DNA from: Planctomycetota bacterium
GTDB lineage: Bacteria > Planctomycetota > Phycisphaerae > UBA1845
Assembly: GCA_024278775.1 (NCBI GenBank)
Contig: JAJRSP010000108.1
Location: 1 to 11,963 of the forward strand
DNA: 11,963 nt
Direction of reading: 5' to 3'
A model generated the notes under the pieces. It was not told the DNA's origin and did not search any database. It saw only the letters and a list, made by a program, of their open reading frames with translations. Made by a program: the position numbers and the translations under genes. The first letter of the stretch is position 1. Each line of letters opens with the position of its first letter. Below, piece by piece: positions 1 to 6,393 of the stretch.

Positions 1-1422
1 ATGGTAGAACGTCATGAACCTGGCCTGGGTGGCAACGCCCACGATGGCCCCCACCGCGGCCAGAATCGGATCGGTCAAACTGACGACGCGCACCCCAATG
101 AACAGCTGCGCAGCTTCTATCATGCAGGAGAGCAGGACACATATTTTCGCGGTGATGAACGTGGTTCGGGAGAGTGACACATGGGCCGCAGGCCGCCAAA
201 ACCTCGCCAGGAGCACGGCAAGCACTGCATACGAAGCGCATTTCTCCATCACGTCGCTCATCATCAGATCAAAGCGCGTGACGAAGTAGGCCATAAAGGG
301 CAGGAACTCCGTCTCCGACAAATCAGCACCCACCCCCCCTTCGGGCATGCTAAAGGTCAGCGGGATGACCCCGTTGTACGTGATGAACAACACCGCGGTG
401 ACCAGCGCGATACGCTCCAGACGTCTTCGGGTCGTCGGTCCCCACGCATGGGCTCCACCGGATCGGGTATCGACCAGAAACGACCGCATCACCAAACCCG
501 CAGCCACTCCCGCCAGACGAAACAGCACGTCGGTAATGTCAAGATTCCGCATGATGAGCGGAATATGCAGCACACTTAACCCGATCGCCAGCACGATCGC
601 AAACCACCAGGTCAACCAATTCGTCGCACGGCGTGAGAACCCGTAATGCCGCACGCACATCGAATGAACCAACCAGGCAAACACGGCAAACGACACGAAC
701 TCCAACGCCCATCGCGACCAGCTTTTCAGCGCAGTCCAACGACGGTAGTCACGACTCGAGTAGGCAGCCGGTAGTGACGGTGAATCAAGCGTAGTGTCTT
801 CCCAATTCGCCGTGGCAAACGGTCTGAGGTTGATGGCTTTGATAGACTCTTTCAGCCGATTGCTATCAAATGAAAAGGCAAAGGGCATGGACGCAAAGAA
901 GATCAAGAGCAGAACGTATGTTTTGACAATGGCGACGCGCGGCTGCGAACGGAACTCACGCGCAATGGATTCGATCACACGTGGCACCAGGAACTGGCCG
1001 ACAAACGACAGCACCACTCCGAGCGTGGCGCCCACGATATTGCTCACAACATCAATCAACGATGAGACACGCGACGGGGAAAAGTATTGCAGATGTTCCA
1101 CGCCCGCGCTGAGCGCGGCACCGGCCACAATCACCAGCAAGGCCGACACTGCCCGGCTTCTTCCCCGCCGCCGAATCGTCCAATAGCCCAGCGCACCAAT
1201 CGGCACATACAGGAATATGTTGCTGATGATGTCGGGCAGCGTCAGCCGCCCTGCGGTGGAATCAAAGTAGACCCGCGACCCGCCGCCGGAAATATCGGTG
1301 GAGAAATCAAACGGCACGAAACTGGCTTGTAGCACGAAGAACAGAGCGAGCGCCGCAAGACACTCGATATAGCGCCGCTGCAATAGGGGGAGGGTCGAAT
1401 CGTGCCGATCTTCAGCGTTCAT
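1..1422 (-). CDS. Double VanZ-like membrane protein, C-terminus cut by window edge
   Basis: The frame is open from an ATG at 1422 to the left edge, giving 474 residues with no stop. Translation shows a multi-pass membrane protein with two VanZ-like units. Near residues 60-125 there is an 'SNIFLYVPIG' helix, then 'GVEHLQYFSP' and 'SLIDVVSNIVGATLG', which match the VanZ pattern (N-F-P-G, then E-x-x-Q, then D-x-x-x-N-x-x-G). A second, more diverged copy near the C-terminus has 'SDVMEKCASYAVLAV', 'CMIEAAQLF' and 'SLTDPILAAVGAIVG'. VanZ proteins are membrane proteins of poorly defined function; the founding member gives low-level teicoplanin resistance. The gene follows the lipoprotein gene (stop 1483) with a 60-bp gap, so co-transcription is likely. 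A GTG at 1467 is an alternative start: it lies 15 bp after that stop, behind a closely spaced AGGAA. I kept the ATG, but the choice is open. Confidence 0.82.
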   Translation of the reverse strand, partial: MNAEDRHDSTLPLLQRRYIECLAALALFFVLQASFVPFDFSTDISGGGSRVYFDSTAGRLTLPDIISNIFLYVPIGALGYWTIRRRGRSRAVSALLVIVAGAALSAGVEHLQYFSPSRVSSLIDVVSNIVGATLGVVLSFVGQFLVPRVIESIAREFRSQPRVAIVKTYVLLLIFFASMPFAFSFDSNRLKESIKAINLRPFATANWEDTTLDSPSLPAAYSSRDYRRWTALKSWSRWALEFVSFAVFAWLVHSMCVRHYGFSRRATNWLTWWFAIVLAIGLSVLHIPLIMRNLDITDVLFRLAGVAAGLVMRSFLVDTRSGGAHAWGPTTRRRLERIALVTAVLFITYNGVIPLTFSMPEGGVGADLSETEFLPFMAYFVTRFDLMMSDVMEKCASYAVLAVLLARFWRPAAHVSLSRTTFITAKICVLLSCMIEAAQLFIGVRVVSLTDPILAAVGAIVGVATQARFMTFYH

Positions 1423-1482
1423 CTGCCGCCCACGTAAGCCGTCGCGCCTAGCGTCAATGTTCGGCACGAGTTCCTAGATCGA

Positions 1483-2355
1483 TCAATACCCACGCAGACG
1501 CCGACGCGGAGGCCACGCCGCCGGATGTTTCGGGGCCACCGGCGTCCAACCGTCCGGAACATCCACCACCTCGGGCTCATCGAACTGGATCAGCTCGAAC
1601 ATGCATGCATAGAGAATCTGCTCGAACCGGCGTCGCACAAGTGCCTTGGAATCGGTCGTCCAAAGATCAGGAGACTCTTTGGATGAAGCCACCTGCGCCC
1701 GCATCTCAGCCTGGGCCTCTGCGTCCGTTTTCCTTTCTGCCTCCGGAACACGGTTGACGCCCAGTGTCATCACCTTCGCACGCGGTTTCGCCTTCGGATC
1801 GGGTGGCGGAATAGACTCAGCCGTCGTGTGGAGGTAGGCAACCGGGCGAGACCTGGCGACGTCATAAATCACACCGATAATTTCGGTTTTGTCGGCGCGA
1901 AGCTCGTTCACGGCGTACACCAAACCCAACCGAGCGCCCAACGCGCGAAACGCCGCGACGATCTGCTCGGGCTCGGCGATACCTCCGCCCAGATCAAACT
2001 GATCGACGGGAAAGACTTCGCTTATCGCCATTTGATCGTCGAACGAAGCATTCCAGCGCAGAAACTCGTTACGCGGATCTTTCCGAATCACCGGCACGAC
2101 CTGTCGCATCTCCGAGTCAATCGGCAGTAGCCCCACGCGCGTCACGGCCAGGTTCGCCGGAAACATCCCCTTGGTTGGTCGCGGCACGACGATGCGATAC
2201 CCATCGTCCAACGCGGTCACCTCCACCGGCGCGATGTCATACCAAGCGACGATGGGCTTGGGCACCCAGGGGTCTTTCGCCGGCTTCGACGAGGCACAGC
2301 CGGCCCCCCCCCCCACCAACACGGCGATCGCAAAGATTGGTCTTACACCCTTCAC
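1483..2355 (-). CDS. Putative lipoprotein of unknown function
   Basis: This encodes about 290 residues starting with a short basic segment (MKGVRP), a hydrophobic core (IFAIAVLV) and a glycine-rich lipobox ending GAGC, so Cys20 is the likely lipidated residue. The lipobox is degenerate, with Gly rather than Leu at -3 and a GGGAG run before the cysteine. The mature part has no family I recognise: a beta-rich segment, an 'ALGARLGLVYAV' helix, a proline/lysine linker (residues ~185-200), and a proline- and arginine-rich tail ending RRRLRGY. I chose GTG 2355 because a GAGG Shine-Dalgarno sits 9 nt upstream and the result is a normal signal peptide. GTG 2376 and GTG 2370 are in-frame alternatives with weaker sites. 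The signal peptide contains an 11-G run (2304-2314), which could slip. It leads into the VanZ gene, so the pair may act together at the envelope; that is inference. Confidence 0.75.
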   Translation of the reverse strand: MKGVRPIFAIAVLVGGGAGCASSKPAKDPWVPKPIVAWYDIAPVEVTALDDGYRIVVPRPTKGMFPANLAVTRVGLLPIDSEMRQVVPVIRKDPRNEFLRWNASFDDQMAISEVFPVDQFDLGGGIAEPEQIVAAFRALGARLGLVYAVNELRADKTEIIGVIYDVARSRPVAYLHTTAESIPPPDPKAKPRAKVMTLGVNRVPEAERKTDAEAQAEMRAQVASSKESPDLWTTDSKALVRRRFEQILYACMFELIQFDEPEVVDVPDGWTPVAPKHPAAWPPRRRLRGY

Positions 2356-2653
2356 GTCTTTGGACCTCACTCTCACTTCAGACCCACGTCACCACGCCGG
2401 GCCACACCGGCGGCATTTGCATCGCGGAAGCCTTTCCGCCCGTCCCTAGGCATATCGGATGCTCCGCCGGGCGACTCGTCCGAAAAACTGAGATGAACCA
2501 TAGCCGGGACAATCCTGCTACGGCACCAAATCGCCGGGTGTTATCGGGCCGTGGGCCATCCACCACCGCCTGGAACCGATAAGTTACGCTCGTTCTCCCG
2601 TTATCCGATGCACACAGGAGGCCTCCACGTGGGGGGGCCGGATAGAGGTGTCT
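2356..2653. other. Divergent intergenic region between lipoprotein and sugar transferase genes
   Basis: About 300 bp separates two divergent genes. I found no convincing sigma-70 promoter on either strand and no riboswitch I can name. It does contain three TTATCGG-type heptamers: TTATCGG at 2541-2547, its inverse CCGATAA at 2576-2582, and TTATCCG at 2601-2607. The distal end carries a strong AGGAGG (2616-2621) within the palindrome GGAGGCCTCC, then a GTG (2629) and seven Gs (2631-2637). The short open frames here read as chance. Confidence 0.5.
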
Positions 2654-4150
2654 ATGCGCGTACCCGTAGCAGCAGGACAGGTCGGATCAGGAGTCACCTC
2701 TGGTGGCATCACCACCGTAGGCTCTCGCGGACGTTCCCGCGCGAGGACGTCCGTGTCGGCCCTAGGCGCTCGGGTGGTTCGTGTCGCGGGTCAAGCCCTG
2801 ATGCGGCTGCCCGTGTCCACGTGGCTTCTTGCGGATGTGTCCATCATCAGCAGCACCATCTATACCGGGTATCAAGTCTTCCCGCCGTTCGAGGACCCCG
2901 ATACGCCACACGTCGCGTTGTGGCAGGCGGCGGCCATCTTTGCCTTCGCGGTGGTTGTTTCAAGTTTGATCTTCGGGCTTTACGAACGAGAAACCACCAC
3001 GGGACGCTCGCGCATCCTCACGCGTATGCTGTTGACTACGGCGTCGGCGACCGTGGTCGCCTACGCCATTATCTACGTCATCATGTATGCCACGGTCAGC
3101 CGTCGAACCGCGGCTCTGGCTATGTCACTCTTCTTTGTTGGCAGCGGCAGCCTGCGACTGCTCGCGTTATGGGCCATCAAGACGATGCACCGCGGCCTGC
3201 TCGTGGTCGGATCGCGGGCACTCTACGACTCGTTCCGTTCAGCTCAGACAATTGGGTTTCTTCACGAATACCGTCTCGCCGGCTATGCCACGGCCTACTC
3301 CCACACTGATGACGATCGTCACGACCCGAACTGCTTGGGAGACATCTCCCAAGGAGTGCCGGACCTGGAAAAACACGGCGTGACGGATGTCGTGGTCGGT
3401 GCGGGGTGTAGTGATGATTCCAAGGTGATGGAGTGGGTCGTCCCCTGCCTGCGCCAAGGCTGCCGAGTCACTAACGAGGCCGTCTTCTACGAAAAAGCCA
3501 CCGGACAGATTCTGGTGGACGAAATCACACCGGCGTGGTTCCTGTTCGCGGACCTGAAAGTCCATTGCGACGAACACGCCACGATGAAGCGACTGGTTGA
3601 CATCATCACGTCGGGCATGGGGTTGATATTGACGCTCCCCCTCTGGCCACTGATCGGATTGGCCATCAAACTCGGCGACGGTGGGCCCGTTTTCTACTCG
3701 CAAGAACGCGTCGGAAAGAACGGTCAGAACTTCCGGTTGTACAAATTCCGTACCATGCGTACCAATGCGGAAAACGGTAAGAGCATCTGGTGTTCCCCGA
3801 ATGACCCCCGCATCACGCACGTCGGTCGGCTGCTGCGCCGCTCGCGGCTTGACGAGCTACCTCAGCTTTACAACGTACTAATTGGCCAAATGTCCATTGT
3901 CGGCCCGCGACCGGAGCGGCCGGACATCGTCGAAGAATTATCCAAGAAGATTCCGTACTACCAGGAACGTCATTTGCTCAAACCGGGCATCACGGGCTGG
4001 GCACAAATCGGTTTCCGTTACGGTTCCTCCATCGAAGACTCGAAACGCAAACTGCAGTTCGACCTGTACTACCTCAAGGAAATGTCTTTCGAACTTGACA
4101 TGATTATCCTATTCCGAACGGTCGGCACGTTTCTTCGCGGCGGGATCTAA
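2654..4150 (+). CDS. Polyprenyl-phosphate sugar-phosphate transferase (EpsB/WcaJ-like)
   Basis: This 498-residue enzyme transfers a sugar-1-phosphate from a nucleotide sugar to undecaprenyl phosphate, the first membrane step of exopolysaccharide assembly. The N-terminal half has about four membrane helices (residues ~50-75, 87-110, 125-148, 152-175), followed by a Rossmann-like domain ('GLLVVGS', then 'GVTDVVVGAG'). A further hydrophobic segment (~316-338) leads into the C-terminal catalytic domain with 'GPVFYSQERVG', KFRTM (364-368), 'RLDELPQLYNVL' (Asp400-Glu401), 'SIVGPRPERP' and 'KPGITGWAQI'. Length and plan match full-size family members. The linker 'VFYEKATGQILVDEI' and the 'RYGSSIEDSKRKLQ' segment recall the subfamily associated with exosortase/PEP-CTERM loci, though no exosortase is in view. 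ATG 2654 is preceded by AGAGG at 4-5 nt spacing, and the in-frame GTG 2648 overlaps that site. The sugar specificity is unknown. Confidence 0.95.
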   Translation: MRVPVAAGQVGSGVTSGGITTVGSRGRSRARTSVSALGARVVRVAGQALMRLPVSTWLLADVSIISSTIYTGYQVFPPFEDPDTPHVALWQAAAIFAFAVVVSSLIFGLYERETTTGRSRILTRMLLTTASATVVAYAIIYVIMYATVSRRTAALAMSLFFVGSGSLRLLALWAIKTMHRGLLVVGSRALYDSFRSAQTIGFLHEYRLAGYATAYSHTDDDRHDPNCLGDISQGVPDLEKHGVTDVVVGAGCSDDSKVMEWVVPCLRQGCRVTNEAVFYEKATGQILVDEITPAWFLFADLKVHCDEHATMKRLVDIITSGMGLILTLPLWPLIGLAIKLGDGGPVFYSQERVGKNGQNFRLYKFRTMRTNAENGKSIWCSPNDPRITHVGRLLRRSRLDELPQLYNVLIGQMSIVGPRPERPDIVEELSKKIPYYQERHLLKPGITGWAQIGFRYGSSIEDSKRKLQFDLYYLKEMSFELDMIILFRTVGTFLRGGI

Positions 4151-4174
4151 TCACCACCTGATCAACCACCCCCG

Positions 4175-4852
4175 TCAGAGCGGCCGGGCACCCACCTCTC
4201 CGATGCCGGGTTCGCCCCACACATGCCGCCGGTCCACGACCCAACGCAAGGTGGACAACATCCCCACAAACTCGCACGCGGCGCAGAGTAACTCCGCATC
4301 TGAGGCCTGCGAGACAGGTTTCCCGGAAAGCATATCAGGAATTCTGTCGGCAATCTCCTGATCCACGGCGAAGGACTCCGACACCCTATAACCAGCATCA
4401 CCTCGATCACGCTGCTCGAAACGGATGCGCCAGAAAAGCCCGTGGATTTCGTCCAACTTGACGGAAAGCACCGAATCACACCGAAGCTCCAGCGGCTCCG
4501 GGGACTTCGCGAAGTTGAAAGCGTCCTCGGTGGGTGTACCGGCGTTGAACACCCAACGCATCAGGCAATACTGTCCCCAGATTTCGTGTGTACGCAGCCC
4601 CAATTCCACCTCGGAATAACGCCTGATTTCGTGACGATCGATCAAGGTTTCCCGAAACGCACGCACCACGCCGGGTGGCTCGACGTGGTAATCAAACGGC
4701 ATCGATGGTCGGCCGTGCCGTCTCGATGCGTCGACTTGAAGCTGCACCAAGTTGGCCTGGATCGCAACGGCCATCCCCCGCACTTCTTCCACGGCGCGGG
4801 TCAGCGACCGACTGGTAGGCTGAACCGGAAGTTCCACAGGCGGCGTGCTCAT
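4175..4852 (-). CDS. Hypothetical protein, second gene of TM2 operon
   Basis: A 225-residue protein that I do not recognise. It looks soluble: no signal peptide, no long hydrophobic stretch, many charged residues, and helix-prone segments near the start ('AVEEVRGMAVAIQANLVQLQ') and end ('DAELLCAACEFVGMLSTL'). The middle holds alternating hydrophobic/charged strands ('LRCDSVLSVKLDEIHGLFWRI'), so a mixed alpha/beta fold is plausible. Its ATG overlaps the stop of the zinc-ribbon/TM2 gene as ATGA (4849-4852), which indicates translational coupling and probably a shared role. It ends 24 bp from the converging transferase gene, with no clear terminator between them. The coupling, length and lack of competing frames support a real gene. 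Confidence 0.7.
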   Translation of the reverse strand: MSTPPVELPVQPTSRSLTRAVEEVRGMAVAIQANLVQLQVDASRRHGRPSMPFDYHVEPPGVVRAFRETLIDRHEIRRYSEVELGLRTHEIWGQYCLMRWVFNAGTPTEDAFNFAKSPEPLELRCDSVLSVKLDEIHGLFWRIRFEQRDRGDAGYRVSESFAVDQEIADRIPDMLSGKPVSQASDAELLCAACEFVGMLSTLRWVVDRRHVWGEPGIGEVGARPL

Positions 4853-5319
4853 CCCCGTAGTGGAAGGCCATCTACATCGCGGATCGCACCGCAGAAGCAG
4901 AGGATACCTTCGATCAAGCCCCAGACGCTGCTAATCGTACCGAAACTCAACACGCAGACGATCACCATGATGATCCCGATGCCCGTGTGCCCGAGGTAGA
5001 ACCGGTGGACGCCGAATGCGCCCAGCAGCACACCAAGTGCCCCGGCCACCCAGCGGTTGCGCCAGGAATAGCCGTCCGCTGCCATCTGAGCATAGGGCTG
5101 CATCGGCGGGACACCATGAGGCGTCTGCAACGGCGGAGGGGGAGGCGGCGTTGCCCCACCAGGGCGTAACGCCTTCCAGGGCTCGACCAGCGCATCACAG
5201 TGCGGACAGGCTACGGCCGTCTGAACGTGAGCAGGTGCCACACGCATCGCCCCACCACAGCTAGCGCAGTAAATCGTCAGGGGGCCGGTACCGATTGTCT
5301 CTTCCATGGTTCCGTTCAT
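4849..5319 (-). CDS. Zinc-ribbon and TM2-domain membrane protein
   Basis: A 156-residue protein in three parts. Residues 18-41 form a small zinc-ribbon with CxxC pairs (Cys18/Cys21 and Cys38/Cys41). Residues ~52-80 form a proline-rich linker. Residues ~86-145 are a TM2 domain: a basic 'RNRWVAG' entry, a helix ending in 'GAFGVHRFYLGHTGIG', and a second helix, 'GLIEGILCFCG'. The G-x-H-R-F-Y-L-G turn is the TM2 hallmark. TM2 proteins are small two-helix membrane proteins whose molecular role in bacteria is largely unsettled; the zinc-ribbon should face the cytoplasm. AGAGG lies 7 nt before ATG 5319, and a good promoter sits just upstream (5348-5377). An internal ATG at residue 5 is less well placed. 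The stop overlaps the next gene by 4 bp. Confidence 0.88.
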   Translation of the reverse strand: MNGTMEETIGTGPLTIYCASCGGAMRVAPAHVQTAVACPHCDALVEPWKALRPGGATPPPPPPLQTPHGVPPMQPYAQMAADGYSWRNRWVAGALGVLLGAFGVHRFYLGHTGIGIIMVIVCVLSFGTISSVWGLIEGILCFCGAIRDVDGLPLRG

Positions 5320-5347
5320 TGGCTCGCCTCTTTCGCAGAACTCCTTT

Positions 5348-5377
5348 ATTATACCCTCACGGGCCCAGGGGAGCCAA
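5348..5377 (-). promoter_or_regulatory. Predicted sigma-70 promoter for the TM2 operon
   Basis: On the minus strand there is a perfect TATAAT (5353 to 5348) and a TTGGCT -35 element (5377 to 5372) with an 18-bp spacer. Transcription would begin near 5341, leaving a leader of about 20 nt that includes the AGAGG ribosome-binding site. An inverted repeat overlaps the -35 element, so the promoter may be regulated. Confidence 0.6.
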
Positions 5378-5397
5378 CACCGTGGGGCTCCCGTTGG
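5369..5397. repeat. Overlapping inverted repeats at the TM2 promoter
   Basis: Two inverted repeats share bases. The first is GGGAGCC (5369-5375) with GGCTCCC (5386-5392), loop 10. The second is CCAAC (5374-5378) with GTTGG (5393-5397), loop 14. They cannot both form at once. The first covers the -35 hexamer of the TM2 promoter. An operator or a chance GC-rich palindrome are both possible. Confidence 0.4.
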
Positions 5398-5530
5398 TTT
5401 CCGGTCTCAGGCGGAGTCACCGTATCATGCCGACCGTCTCAGGATCAACGACTACTGTTTATTCCCAGAATCGGTCCGGTTATTCGCCACATGCCGTTAT
5501 ACGATCTTCCGGTGTTTGGAATCGCTGTTT

Positions 5531-6393
5531 ATGAGCCTCTACGACCAGCATCTGCACTCCCGTCACTCGTTCGACTCCAAGGCCGACCCGGCCGCGAACG
5601 CCCAGGCTGCCCAGGAAAAGGTCTTTCCGGGCTGACCTTTACCGAACATTACGACCTCCATCCCGATGATTGGAAGAGCTGCGTCTACCAGCATGGTGCA
5701 TACACCCACACCATCGAATCGCTGCGGAAGCAGTACGGATCGGAACTTTTCATCGGGCAGGGCATCGAAGTATGCTACCAACCGTCGCGCATGGGTGTGA
5801 TTCTTGATTTTCTTTCGCGTCATGAGTTTGACCTCGTGATCCTCAGTGTTCACTACTTCGGTACGCGGGCCGTACATCGACGCGAAAACTGGGAGGGCGT
5901 CGACCCCGAAGCCGGAACGCGGCGCTATCTGGAGACGGTTTTGGAGGCCGTCCGATTCTGCGAGGACCTGCACGCCAAGGGCCACCGGGTTTTCGATGTA
6001 CTCGGGCACCTCGATCTGGTGAAACGCTACACCCACCGTTTCGCACAGCAAAACGTCGTCGACCACCATACCCCTCTTCTGAATCAGATTCTCCAATCTT
6101 GTCTTGCGGCGGAATTGATTCCCGAGATCAATACGTCGACGCTTCGCCAGGGTCTCGACGAAACGATGCCGGCCTCAGACACGGTCGCGCGCTACGCCGC
6201 GTATGGCGGTTTGGGCATCACGCTAGGCTCCGATGCCCATGTGAGTGATGATATTGGGGCGGGCTTCGACGAAGCCGTTGCGATCATGCGGTCGTCCGGT
6301 ATGCGGCACCTCGTGCTCCACCGCCAGCGCCAACGTGAGATGGTACCGCTACCGCCCACGGCCACACCGCCGCATCCATCCGGCACGTCATAA
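5531..6393 (+). CDS. PHP-family phosphoesterase (histidinol-phosphatase-like), frame broken
   Basis: When rejoined across one frame change, this encodes a ~287-residue PHP metal-dependent phosphoesterase, about the usual length of the HisJ-type histidinol phosphatases. Metal and active-site motifs appear in order: 'YDQHLHSRHSFDS' (His7, His9), 'TEHYD' (Glu39, His40), 'GIEVCYQ', 'ILSVHY', 'VLGHLDLVKRY', 'EINTST' and 'GSDAH'. The first 34 residues read in the frame of ATG 5531, which hits TGA at 5633-5635. From about 5629 the homology continues one base back (GLTFTEHYD) to TAA 6391-6393. One extra G in the GGG at 5629-5631 would restore it. All catalytic motifs are intact on both sides, which suggests a recent mutation or a base-call error rather than an old pseudogene. 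The substrate is uncertain: PHP enzymes also cleave other phosphate esters, and no his genes are nearby. There is no clear Shine-Dalgarno. Confidence 0.82.

Noticed and set aside
1..1422. Plus-strand open frames such as 794-1186 and 181-579
   Set aside because: They are shadows of the uninterrupted minus-strand VanZ frame and have no domain signal.
2480..2530. CTGAGA/ACC pattern resembling part of a TPP riboswitch
   Set aside because: The required second half (CTGATC-type core and closing helix) is missing and the downstream gene does not fit.
2551..3309. 252-codon open frame on the plus strand overlapping the sugar transferase
   Set aside because: It reads as Arg/His/Cys-rich shadow sequence out of frame with strong transferase homology. 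Only its AGGAGG-GTG start region is of interest.
3239..3820. 193-codon minus-strand open frame inside the transferase gene
   Set aside because: It is antisense to conserved catalytic sequence and has no motif of its own.
5200..5628. Upstream extension of the PHP downstream frame to an ATG at 5200
   Set aside because: The extension overlaps the TM2 gene and its promoter, and its sequence has no PHP motif. The true N-terminus is in the other frame, from ATG 5531.
5626..5635. Programmed -1 frameshift site in the PHP gene
   Set aside because: There is no X-XXY-YYZ heptamer in frame and I see no downstream pseudoknot. A missing base is simpler.
5563..6096. 177-codon minus-strand open frame within the PHP gene
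   Set aside because: It mirrors the PHP coding strand in a GC-rich genome and has no recognisable domain or ribosome-binding site.
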